From: Blastocladiella emersonii ATCC 22665 | Taxonomy: Eukaryota; Blastocladiomycota; Blastocladiomycetes; Blastocladiales; Blastocladiaceae | Direction of reading: 5' to 3' | NCBI GenBank assembly: GCA_025594325.1 | Contig: JANHCV010000010.1 | Span: 310,001-374,000, forward strand | DNA: 64,000 nt | Shown: positions 52,735 through 63,863 of the stretch, piece after piece | Numbering within the stretch: the first letter of the stretch is position 1 | Layout of the letters: every line of letters begins with the position of its first letter | Notes under the pieces: model-generated | Seen by the model: only the letters and a program-made list of their open reading frames with translations | What the model was told of the DNA's origin: nothing | The model's database searches: none | Position numbers and translations under genes: made by a program

Positions 52735-54821
52735 ATGGAACTTGACGCAATGGACCCGGATCAACCTGCTTTGTTGTGTTCCGGGATGCTGTCGGCGCAA
52801 GGACGAGGCGAGGTCAGTGGTCCTGGTTCGCCGCTTCTCCCGGACTGCGACTCGCCTCCCGCCGGAGTCGCTCGAGCGGAATCACCGCCGACAGGTTTCT
52901 CACTGGATCCGGCGCCAATGCCACATTCGTTTGTTCCCGGTTTGGACCAGGCGAGCTCAAACCCGCTCTCAGACCCAGGCGCTCGCGTTGCCGGCGAGCT
53001 TCCGCAATCGGTCAAGATTTACCTCGAGCGAATCCCTTGCCACGCTCCCATGCCGGTTCTGCCACCTGCGTCATCGGGTATCCGGCCATCTTTGCCAGCG
53101 GTTCCCCCGCCGCACCTACCTCCACCGCCCTCATTCTTCCCGCCACATCACTCGACCGTTTATCTACCGCCACCGCGTGCGCCGTACTTACCGAGCGTTT
53201 GGCGCCCACCAACTCACGGGTTCCCCGCGTCGTACTCGACCTATGTGGCATCGCGCGTCTCAAGCATGTACGCGAACGCCTTCGCATCTTTGCCGAGCAC
53301 CCCGGCCTCATACGCCTTTTCGATGCTGGCTGCAGTCGCGCCACCGCCTTCGCTGCCTCCGTACTGGTCTAGCGTGTCGTTTTCCGTCCCGCCTCCACCG
53401 CAACCCGAAGCAAACCTGCTGCCGCCGACCTCATCGCGTCCTCCGGAATTGCTTGGTCAATCTGCGCGCACCCCGCCCGTCGTCAACAAGGTCAAAAAAC
53501 GGGCTCGTACCCGGCCCCCGGTTGTTAAGGCCAAGCAACCGAGGAGTGTGCAGGCCCGGTCCCCTGTTGAAAAGGGCAAGCAACCGCGGCGCGTGCCGGC
53601 AAATTCCGCGTCGCGGAAAGCTGAACAGTCAATCGTTGATCCTGCGAATGGTGAAACGTACATCCGGCCGCCCCTCACTTTTCGCCAACTTATTTGCCTT
53701 GCTATTCACTCGACTCCCACGTGGGAGATGCGGCTGGCAGATATCTACTAGTACATCATCGACCGCTTTGATTTTTTCCGACTTGCGGATCCCGTTTCTT
53801 GGCAGGTGCGTGCGATGAACGCGGCATTTCCTCCTAGATTTACGCGTGGCAAACAGCGCTAACTTCAAACCACCTCGTCTGTGTAGAATGCCGTCCGACA
53901 CAATCTCTCGGCCAATTCTGGCTTTTCTCGCGTGAAGCGCGTCGCGTCCAAGGACAAGGGAGACTACTGGACCGCCACGAAAGAGTTTTTGGAGCGCGCC
54001 TTCTCGACGTGTCCCGAGTACAATCCGTTTGAGACCTCGCCCACGTCATCCGCACTTGGAGTCGCGGCCGAATCGCCCGAGGGTGGACTTGACGCTGTTT
54101 CGGCCGATGTGGGGCCGCTTGAGCTCCCGCCGCCTAATCGCACGGAGCTCATCTGTGCCGCTCTCGCTTCCACGCCTGATCGCAAAATGACCGCTGCCGA
54201 GATTCGAGCATGGGCTCAGAACGAGTACAAGTACTATCGTCTCAAGGATAGCTCGCGCTTGCAGGTATGTCCGCCTGCAGATTCTTGGCCGCTGGCTCGA
54301 TCTCCCACATTAACCACACGACTTGTTGTATCCAGGGTGCAATCAGCAGCAAACTCAGTAGCCACCAATGCTTCACTTGGGTTGAGCGCGATGCGTCCGT
54401 AGCTTGGCCCAAGGCACGCGGATTCCTGTGGACAGCATCTGACGCCTTCATCGAGGAGACGCTTGCCCGTCGCGACGCCATGTTGGCAGCGTCAGCACGC
54501 CCAAGTCGCCGCACCGCAGCCCCATCAACCAGTATTGCGGCTCAGCCTGTCACGGTGGACGAGGACGAGGATGAGGATGAGGACAACAACGCCGATTCGG
54601 AATCTTCTCTTGCCGACTCTGACTTCGAATCGGACACCCTTGTCGAACTCGTTGCGCGCAAGCGACCGCGGCTCCTTGGTCCAGATTCGGACCGGTCCGA
54701 CGACGAGCCGGCCAAGAGTACGAACATGGACGACTTTGCGCACTGCGACATCCGCGAGAGCAAGGCCCTGAGTCCGGTCGCCCCCTCGCGCGCCGTGGAT
54801 TCGCTGGGTTCGCGGGACTAG
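52735..54821 (+). pseudogene. Forkhead array gene D: two forkhead domains, one in-frame TAG (or readthrough gene)
   Basis: Exons 52735-53805, 53887-54264 and 54336-54821 join in phase (introns 81 and 71 nt). The N-terminus has LPDCDSPPAGVARAESPPTG (double motif), then a Pro-rich tract and a basic tract. Forkhead 1: YIRPPLTFRQLICLAIHSTP, LADIY, TAG at 53749-53751, YIIDRFDFFRLADPVSWQ, NAVRHNLSANSGFSRVKR, KGDYWTATKEF. This domain keeps the best recognition helix of the whole array (NAVRHNLSANSGF). Forkhead 2: RTELICAALASTP, WAQNEYKYYRLKDSSRLQ, GAISSKLSSHQCF, FLWTASDAF. A long acidic tail follows. Apart from the single TAG every frame and splice is intact, so the mutation is very recent, is a sequencing error, or is bypassed. 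Confidence 0.75.
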
Positions 54822-55102
54822 GAGTCGATCCTGACTCACAACGCATTTAACTGATCTCATTTTTGTTCCGTCAAACGCACATGAATTCCTTGAGATGCCT
54901 GGCGCCGAGCCAGCCGTGAACCGGCCACGACGCGCCGAGTGAGCGAAATGACGCGTCGCGATATCACGTTGTGGCGCGCATGCGCGCGAGCCGATTTCTC
55001 GGCCGCGTTCGAGTCGCTGTCTCCCTGCCCGCGACCAATACCTCAATGAAAAGCTGATGAACGCAATTTGCAATTTCTGCATTTGAATTACAAGAACCTA
55101 TC

Positions 55103-55921
55103 ATGTTTACACAACCGAGTTTGGCAGCGGTTGAGCACGGGTCCCCGACCCTGCCACCCTGCGATTCCACGCCCACTGGCTTCGCTACTTCCGCCCATTT
55201 ATCACCCCCAGCATTTGCCCCCGGACCTCGAATTTTGCAGTCTCATGGACTTTCAAACGAGGAGCTCGCTGATTGCCCCGTTCCTGCAGCGTTGCCTCGC
55301 TTGGAGCGACCCCCAGCAGTCCAAGCTCGCGCTCAGGGGTTTGGGGCGACCCCATCATCTGCTGCACCTATCCCGTTCTGCGGGCTCCCAAACGAGGCGC
55401 TAGTTTGGCCTGCTCCCGCCGCGTTGCCTCGCCTTCCAGTACCCCCGGCTGTTCCATCTCATACTTTAGCGACTGTTGCGGCGTCGTCGGCACCTAAATT
55501 CGTGCCTCCTTTCCCGGCCGCGGTCGCTGCACGTGTCCCTGCTCCTGCTCATGTTCTCGACCCTACTCCTTGCACGAATTTCAGCGCTGCGGCACCAATC
55601 ACCATCACGAGCGACGAGCCGCCGCTCACGGTCGTCGCGCAGCGGTCACACGTCCAGTCATCCACATTGCTGGCACCGATGCTTTCACCAAGCTATCCGG
55701 TGGCGCTTCCCACTTGGCCCTCTGCGCTGCCCGCGTTTGCCGCACCTTACTACCCGTACCCGTCTCCGCAGCTATACCAGCAACACGTTTTCCAAACGAG
55801 ACTCGCCATGCTTCGCGCGTCCGCGGCCTACACAAGCTACGCGGGAATCCAACTCTCTTCCGCAAACACCGCGTCGCATCTCGCGCCCGATTCAAACTCT
55901 CCGACCCACGGAAGGCGCTGA
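55103..55921 (+). CDS. Forkhead array gene E: truncated member without forkhead domain (272 aa)
   Basis: ATG at 55103. The array motif is present (TLPPCDSTPTGF), followed by a Pro/Ala-rich region that has diverged duplicated blocks (PNEALVWPAPAALPRL against SNEELADCPVPAALPRLER). The C-terminal part resembles the region before the forkhead in D, G and H (YQQHVFQTRLAMLRASAAYT, like the Q-N-A-F-Q-T and Y-T-S-Y of H). The frame stops before any forkhead; none follows downstream. A GACGCGTCGCGATATCACGTTG element is at 54950-54971. Either a degenerate copy or a non-DNA-binding member. Confidence 0.6.
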   Translation: MFTQPSLAAVEHGSPTLPPCDSTPTGFATSAHLSPPAFAPGPRILQSHGLSNEELADCPVPAALPRLERPPAVQARAQGFGATPSSAAPIPFCGLPNEALVWPAPAALPRLPVPPAVPSHTLATVAASSAPKFVPPFPAAVAARVPAPAHVLDPTPCTNFSAAAPITITSDEPPLTVVAQRSHVQSSTLLAPMLSPSYPVALPTWPSALPAFAAPYYPYPSPQLYQQHVFQTRLAMLRASAAYTSYAGIQLSSANTASHLAPDSNSPTHGRR

Positions 55922-56227
55922 TAGCGAGTCGTCTGACGTCTCCGCGCTGTCGAGTTGATTTAGACATAAACGTGTTTATACTTATCGAGAGGCTCTTGTC
56001 ATGCGTGCATGAAAATTTATCTGGACTCGTCTCGGGGCATGGAGTGACCAAGTCCCGAAACTGCAGAGCGGAGACAAAACGGAGACGCGTTGCGAAAACA
56101 CGTGTGCGCCACTGCGCCACACCGTCAAACAGGACGGCCTCGACGTTTGGGCTTTCCATGCGCCGCGTCTCTTGGGCAATAACCTCCACCTTTACATGCA
56201 TGAAAACGGATGAATTAAGTTGATGCA
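55922..56227. promoter_or_regulatory. Promoter region of forkhead gene F
   Basis: Element GAGACGCGTTGCGAAAACAC followed by GTG at 56082-56104, 124 bp before the ATG; a GCGCCAC string follows. Confidence 0.6.
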
Positions 56228-57314
56228 ATGGACTCCATAGACCGACACGCTCGCATGACGAGAGCGCCGTTGCCGCTCGAGTTGGCTCGGCCATCGTCGC
56301 CGATGGGGCTGGCCGAGACGACGCTCCTCCCTGACTGCGACTCACCACCGACTGGATTCGCGGTGTGCGACTCTCCACCAGCCGGTTTCTCCCTGTGCGA
56401 CCTCCCGGCAGTTGGACTCGCCCTGGATGCCGACCCTCTTGATTATGCTGCATCGGCAGTCCCAGCGGCAGCATCGCTCCCATTTATGCCCAACTCGAGC
56501 TCACCGGCTTTCAACTCGAACCATGTGCATCCTCACTCACCTTCGCATGTAGAACAACCGGATACGGTCCCTCTGCCGTTCACGATGGCTTCACACACCG
56601 AGCCGCCGCATTCTCCCGACCTCGCTGTGCATGACGGTGCCATGGTCTCCCATTCCGATTTTTCCGACTCGCGCCAACAATTCCTTGCTTCGCACGCCCC
56701 CGAAACAGTCCCTACGGCCTTTGCACCTCTTGTCCAATCGGTAGCCAATGTCGACGTCAACCCACCGCCGCACTTGGAAGCGCAGTGCGCGCCTGATGTA
56801 CCAGACTTGCTGCAACCAGCCCCACGAGACCGATATTCTCTTGTTGATCCAGAGGACGGAACTGTCCACTTTCGACCAAATCTCTCAATTGCCCAGCTCG
56901 CCAGTCTCGCCATCGATTCGACCATTGAAAAGCGGATGACGGCGCTGGATATTAACGCTTGGGTCGTTGCCAATTTTTCCTACTTTCGCCTCGCTCAGGC
57001 ACAGGGCAAGGTACGCTGGTCTCGCGCGCAGCTGAGCCTACGCTCTCGTCTGACATTGCCTTGCTCTCCCTGGCTGCCATGGGCGGAACTTGTAGCCCAA
57101 CTTACTAAAGCGACTCTCGGGTCTCCCAACCCTTTCGCTTATCCCGCGCCTTGCACCTGACGGAAAAAAGCTTCGCCGTGGGTACTGGACGACCTCGGCG
57201 AGCGATACCGAGCTTGTACTTGCTCGATCGAGGGCCAGTGCCAGCGCCCGCCCAGCGGGAGCATGTTTGGCGCCCGCGCTGCAACGCGATCGCCGATATC
57301 GCGCCCGTGACTGA
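56228..57314 (+). CDS. Forkhead array gene F: single forkhead (333 aa)
   Basis: Exons 56228-57010 and 57096-57314; the 85-nt intron is GTACG to TTGTAG. A second in-frame ATG at 56255 aligns better with G and H. The N-terminus carries three tandem forms of the array motif: LPDCDSPPTGFAV, CDSPPAGFSL and CDLPAVGLAL. A Ser/Pro/His-rich middle follows. Forkhead: VHFRPNLSIAQLASLAIDST, KRMTALDINAWVVANFSYFR, then exon 2 PNLLKRLSGLPTLSLIPRLA and RRGYWTTSASD. The recognition helix has diverged (LLKRLSGLP). The basic, Arg-rich C-terminus (LQRDRRYRARD) is short. Plus-strand neighbour of E and G with an identical promoter element. Confidence 0.72.
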
Positions 57315-57833
57315 TAACGGTGCCCCGCCGACACGCGACGCGAGCGACCAGCCGCACCTCCCTCCGTTGAGGTACGCGCACCGCGCAGCACTTGGGCGAC
57401 GCGCTATGCTGCGACGCGCTGTGCTGCGACGCGCTATGCTGCGACGCGCTGTGCTGCGACGCGCTATGCTGCGACGCGCTGTGCTGCGATGCGCTATGCT
57501 GCGACGCGCTATGCTGCGACGCGCAGCTCTCCGACCCCAGCGGCAAGTGCTGCCGTAGCGGCGAACTTCATTACTCGTTCAACGGCCGCTTCCACACAAT
57601 TCAGGCAATCGCGCTGTCGCACGGCGCAAGCGCTCAACGTGGCGCGGGCTTTAGCCCTCGATTGAAAACCAGACGCGAAGCGTCAGGTGGCTCAAGTATA
57701 ATCGACATGAAACGTGAGACAGAGACGCGTTGCGAAAACACATGACAGATGGGCGGCAGATTTCGAGCCGAATCTACGCGAGCCACGGTTTTCCCACAGA
57801 GCTCCTCGCGTCAGCATACTCCCATGAAATCGA
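57315..57833. promoter_or_regulatory. Intergenic region with minisatellite and array promoter element
   Basis: Contains the 15-bp minisatellite (57401-57520) and GAGACGCGTTGCGAAAACAC followed by ATG at 57722-57744, the promoter element of gene G. Confidence 0.6.
57401..57520. repeat. 15-bp minisatellite, eight units
   Basis: Eight near-perfect tandem units of GCGCTRTGCTGCGAC; R alternates A and G in the first six, so the higher-order period is 30 bp. One unit has GCGAT at its end. Because 15 is a multiple of three, all six frames stay open through it, giving short false repeats in translation. Confidence 0.95.
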
Positions 57834-58670
57834 ATGGAGGAACTTGGTGCATTGAGCTTATTATGCCAACCTGTAACCATGACCGAAGTGCCGTTACCGC
57901 TTGAGTCGGCCGAGCAACCGTCGCCGCTGCTTCCCGGCTGCGACTCTCCACCCGCTGGGTTCGCCGCGTGTGACTCTCCGCCAGCTGGCTTTTCTCTGGC
58001 AGCCGAAAGTAGCAAAGCTCGTGGTGACGACGCAGTGCCTACCTCAGTTGCACACGCGCCCGCGCGTATCTCGCCCGCCGCGGCGCCAATCTCAGCGCCA
58101 CTTTCGTTGCTCCTCGACGAGACGCGTCATCTCTCGGTCAATCCTCGTCGCGAGCAACCTGCCACGGCTTCAATCGCATCAACACCAAGCTTGCACTCCG
58201 CTTGGTTTTGGTCTTCGCCGCCAGCCCCAATGACCGCGGTCTCAGCTGCTTCACTCCAAGATGCCTTTGCGATCCATATGGCTGCTACTACCGCTGCATA
58301 CGCACCGTACTTTGCTGCACCCGTGCTCAATGCGCAGGTTGCTCGTGTTGTTCCCATGGTGTCTACTCACGCACCGCCACTGCTTCCGCTGCTACCGGTG
58401 CAATATCCAAGCGGCAACGGCTGGCCGGGGACCACCTTTCAACCGATGCTCGAGTCGAACGATACCCGCGACGCCGTCATCGACCCGGCCGACGGAAAAT
58501 TGCACGCGCGACCGACCCTCACAATCAACCAGCTTGTCTGCCTTGCCCTAGACTCGAGACCGGACAAGAGGATGTTGGAGTGGTCAATTTTCGATTGGTT
58601 TCGAGAATCGTACCCGTACTTTCGCCTCTGTGCAGACGTGTCGTGGAAGGCACGATGGTGGCCCTTGTAG
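57834..58670 (+). pseudogene. Forkhead array gene G: forkhead truncated at the intron boundary
   Basis: Starts at ATG 57834 or more likely 57879 (MTEVPLPLE aligns with F). Array motif twice: LPGCDSPPAGFAACDSPPAG. A Pro/Ala/Ser-rich middle follows, then the first half of a forkhead: LHARPTLTINQLVCLALDSR, PDKRMLEWSIFDWFRESYPY, FRLCADVSWK. Where the paralogues have the GTACG donor this copy reads GCACG, and the frame stops at TAG 58668-58670. The second half (helix 3 and wings) is not found downstream. Loss of the donor and second exon makes the domain non-functional. Frames are otherwise clean, so truncation is recent or the shortened protein is retained. Confidence 0.65.
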
Positions 58671-58957
58671 GATCTTCGACTCCGTCATCTGAATCGCAAA
58701 GAGATCCGTCAACCGCGCTAACTGAATCATGATCTGAGTCTGCTTGGTCCTCTCCGCGAGAGAGTCGCCGAGCACCCCCGCGTCGAGGCGTGAGACAGCT
58801 GGAGACGCGTTGCGAAAACACGTGAGGGGTTCAGCCACACGTCCGTCATGTTGCCGCCGCATCCGACGCGCCAAAGCTCCACGCCCTGCTCCACGCCCCC
58901 TCACTCCCTCATGTTATCGAATGGAAGAACTTGCTGCATTGCAATGAGCACATCACA
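58671..58957. promoter_or_regulatory. Promoter region of forkhead gene H
   Basis: GAGACGCGTTGCGAAAACAC followed by GTG at 58802-58824, 134 bp before ATG 58958. A short upstream ORF (58922-58948, ATGGAAGAACTTGCTGCATT then TGA) matches the in-frame start of gene G. Confidence 0.6.
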
Positions 58958-60303
58958 ATGAAAACAATGTCGAACGCGCCGTCGCCCCTCGAGCCCAAAG
59001 CGCCGCCGTCGCCGGTGCTTCCCGGCTGCGATTCGCCGCCTGCTGGATTTGCGGACCGCGCAGCTCCGCCAGCTAGGCTCGCTCTTGAATGCGTCTCTCT
59101 TGACCTTGTTGTTAATGTGCCAGCTCCAGCGGTGTATCCACACCCGCAATCGCCTCCGCTTGCCGCCGCGACTACCAGCGCCACGCCTGTTGTCGCGCCA
59201 GTGTCGACCTCGCCGCGCTGTAACTCAGCCGGCAGACCTCCCTCGTCATCCGGTCCGTGTGGTGGTGAACGCTGTCATTCGTCCTCGTTCGCGCCGGACG
59301 TGGCTCCACATCTCGTCCCGCCCTACACGTCAGTCTTGCTTCTTCCGCCTCCACCCGTTCAGAATGCTTTCCAAACGCAAATCCCCGCCGCGAATTTTTC
59401 CCCGTACGGGCTTGCATACACCTCTTACTCGTCGTACGCCGCTGCCCCTGCGCTTTCCTCCACCGCAGCGTTGGCTTGGCCGACGTGGGTGCCGCCACCG
59501 CCTGTCCCCTTCGCTGAACTTCAGGGCCATTCGAGGAACTCGAGCACAACACGATTGGCGCCACCGTCGACTCCTCCGCCCGCGGCACTTGTCGGCCTGA
59601 CAGACGGCCAGTCGTACAACCGGCCATCCTTGACGATCAATCAACTGGTCTGCCTTGCGATTGACTCGACGCCCGACAAGCGGATGATGTCGACAGGCAT
59701 CATTGATTGGATCGAGACAGCTTACCCGTACTATCGGCTTTTGTTGTCCGCTGCGTGGCAGGTACGGTGTCAGCTTGATCGCACGAATGCAAGAAATAAG
59801 CTAACTTCGGCGACGCGTGCCAGACCGATGTACGGGAATATCTCGCGAGCCGCCCAGAGTTCCGTCGAGCCTCACGCTACAGCCCCGACGTGCGTGGCCA
59901 CTATTGGACGGTGTCTGAGGACTTTTTGAACCGCACCCTTGCGAGCGTTGCCGACTCCTCGCCGTGTCCTTCTACTTTGGCCTCGAGTCGCCCTACTGTT
60001 TTACAATCGCGCTCTCAGGATGAGCTCGAGCCCGAGCCTGATGCAGCTTCGCCTTCAAGCAACGGTGCGCGTGATTCGGGGACTGACGATGCAGCAGTAC
60101 CAGGCCAGCAAGGGGACGAACGCCCGCCGCACAGCTTTCCCGACTTGATCACTCTTGCCCTTCTATCCTCGCCCGACCTCAAGCTTACGCCCGCCATGAT
60201 TTCCGAGTGGATCACGGACACGTACCCGTGCTTTTGTCACAGCAGCAAGCATGCGTGGGTCAAGGTGCGCGTCCGAACCTCTCTCCACCTTGTTGATCAA
60301 TGA
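58958..60303 (+). CDS. Forkhead array gene H: one forkhead plus a truncated second (427 aa)
   Basis: Exons 58958-59761 and 59824-60303; the 62-nt intron is GTACG to GCCAG. Array motif VLPGCDSPPAGFAD. Forkhead 1: YNRPSLTINQLVCLAIDSTP, WIETAYPYYRLLLSAAWQ, then TDVREYLASRPEFRRASRYS, GHYWTVSEDFLNRTL. Forkhead 2 begins PPHSFPDLITLALLSSPDLK, WITDTYPCFCHSSKHAWVK, and then reads into a GTGCG donor that has no usable AG before the next exon-like block. The frame ends in TGA at 60301-60303. A remnant of the second exon (GGGFWTVSDVGRDFIRKR, basic end) remains open at 60300-60575, so part of the intron and exon has been deleted. Confidence 0.72.
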
Positions 60304-60575
60304 CCTCACCCGACCACGTCACGGGCGGCGGATTCTGGACCGTGTCCGATGTGGGCCGCGATTTCATTCGAAAGCGCGGTTTGGACGGCGTAGCAGCAGG
60401 TCTCACGCGCCCATCGAAACGCGCGGCGTCCATCTCCGTATCGAGTGATGAGGAACTCGGCTCGGGCGACGGCGGCAACAAGGACGCGAGCAGTTCAGGG
60501 AACAGCTTGGATGTTGGGACCGCGCGCGCCAAGCGGAAGCGCGCGCGAACGTCGGATTGCGAATTCGATTCTTGA
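60300..60575 (+). pseudogene. Remnant last exon of the second forkhead of gene H
   Basis: Open frame with GGGFWTVSDVGRDFIRKR, matching the wing-2 end of forkhead domains in the array, then SSDEELGSGDGG and a basic stretch (AKRKRART). The preceding recognition-helix coding sequence is missing. Confidence 0.55.
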
Positions 60576-61000
60576 ATGGATGTTGTTGGTTTGTCATGAT
60601 CTTGTCACTCGTCGCTCTGCTCTTCAGATCGCGCCGCCCCGGACCGTGGGCAGGTCACTCATTCGTCTCGCGGCCCGCCGCGCGAGACAGAGACGCGTTC
60701 CGAAAACGCGTGTGGGTGTGAGCCACCGACTCAGCTGCTTCCGCGCGAGCGCGTCGGGCGCGCGCGAGTCGCGCTCTCGAGTCTGGGTCGCGTCAAGGCG
60801 GCGCACAACTGGTCCATGCCGTCGATGGTGTTGAGTCTGAGCCCGCAGAAGGAGCGCGCTCAGGTGCAGGAATCGAAGGCACGCAGCGCAAGCGGCTGTG
60901 GGTTTCCGATTCGGATGTGCGTCTTGATGAGCATAGCTCGCAATTCGATCGAGTAGGGCCTAAATAAAAGTGTATCACACGCCGCCGTCACCGAACCAAA
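60576..61000. other. Intergenic region with decayed forkhead-array remnant
   Basis: Promoter element GAGACGCGTTCCGAAAACGC followed by GTG at 60690-60712 with no gene behind it. An open stretch at about 60789-60966 ends GTQRKRLWVSDSD and resembles the basic/acidic C-terminus of array genes (RAKRKRARTSD). Probably the relic of a ninth member. Confidence 0.45.
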
Positions 61001-61826
61001 TCACATCTTCTCGTCGGCCTCAACGATTTCGCTGAGGTTGAGCACGTCGAGGCGGCCCTTCCCCTTAGTCTCGGCCTGGAGCAGCTCGGTGAGGATGCGG
61101 TACTGTCCGGGGTCGATGAGCCCCGCGATCGTCCACTCGGCGGAGGACCAGTCGTCCTCGTCGACCTCGGTGAAGGCGGGGACGACCTTCTCCTTGAGCC
61201 GCTTCCCGTCCTTGACGGGGATGGTGACGCGGACGCGCATGCGTGCGCGGGCAATGGGGAGGACGCCCGAGGACTGGAGCTCGCGGATGATCTCCTTGGC
61301 CTGGACCTTGGCGGGCCGCGTCGGGTGCACGTTGACGTGGACCTCCTGCATGGCCTTCTCGATCATGGTGGTCGGGTAGGCGCGCTGGGTGTCCGGGTTG
61401 ACGCAGGTCTCGGAGATGATGGTGGCAATGTCGCGGTACACGTTCTCCATGGTCTGCGACCGCTCCTTGTCCGAGACCTGCAGCTCGCCCTTCTTGAGGA
61501 TCTCGAGGCAGATGGCGTCCTGGTCGGTCGTCTTGAAGGCCTTGTCGAGGTCCTCGGCCTTGGCCAGCTGGCCCTTGGACACGTTGATGAACACGCTGCT
61601 GGTCTGCAGCACGTTGTCGATGTCGGTCTCGCTACACGTTGTTGTGGGTCGGCATCAGGATCGGCCCAGCAATGACACGGAGGAGTCAAACGCACACGCC
61701 GTTGCGCCATTCGAGCACCTTGTTGCGGTAGCACGCAATCTCGAAGCGCTTGCCGCCGCGCTTGTAGCGCACGATCGACACGTTGGTCAACTTGACCTGG
61801 TTGGATGGCGAGAAGATCTTGGGCAT
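61001..61826 (-). CDS. SDO1: SBDS/Sdo1 ribosome maturation protein (253 aa)
   Basis: Exon 1 is 61696-61826 and exon 2 is 61001-61631; the 64-nt intron is GTGCG to GTGTAG, and phase 2 restores [15 protein letters not shown]. The N-terminal FYSH domain: [55 protein letters not shown]. Central three-helix domain: [21 protein letters not shown]-terminal ferredoxin-like domain: [13 protein letters not shown], then [17 protein letters not shown]. Length is normal. With the GTPase Efl1 it removes eIF6 (Tif6) from the 60S subunit in the cytoplasm. The protein ends soon after EADEKM. No unusual residues. Confidence 0.96.
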
Positions 61827-62174
61827 AGTTTTGCAAGAAGTATGGGTCGCGGTTGCGCCAAGTTGCAACCGGGCTCCGTTAGTGCTTCGTGGTAGTGGGT
61901 GATGGATGGCGGAGCGAGGGGGGAACGACTCGGCCGAGCAGTGAACGAAGCGCCGTGCATTGCGCCACCGGCGTGACCAGTCGCCGGGCGCGCGCTGCTG
62001 ACTCGTTCCGCTCGCCGTCGGTCCGTCACGTCCGCTCCCACAGCTCCGCCGCTCCCCACTGCTCGTTACTCTTTTCATGTAACACCCGCCAAAGTCCATG
62101 CATCGCGCCCGAAACCACCTGCAACCACCACCCGAGTAACCGCCACCACCCACACCGCCAACCCGCCCCGCACT
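61827..62174. promoter_or_regulatory. Divergent promoter, SDO1 and CDC7
   Basis: About 350 bp. Contains GCCGTGCATTGCGCCACCGG followed by CGTG (61952-61975), a version of the composite element also found before the F-box/Cys-rich genes. Confidence 0.5.
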
Positions 62175-63863
<1,689 letters not shown>

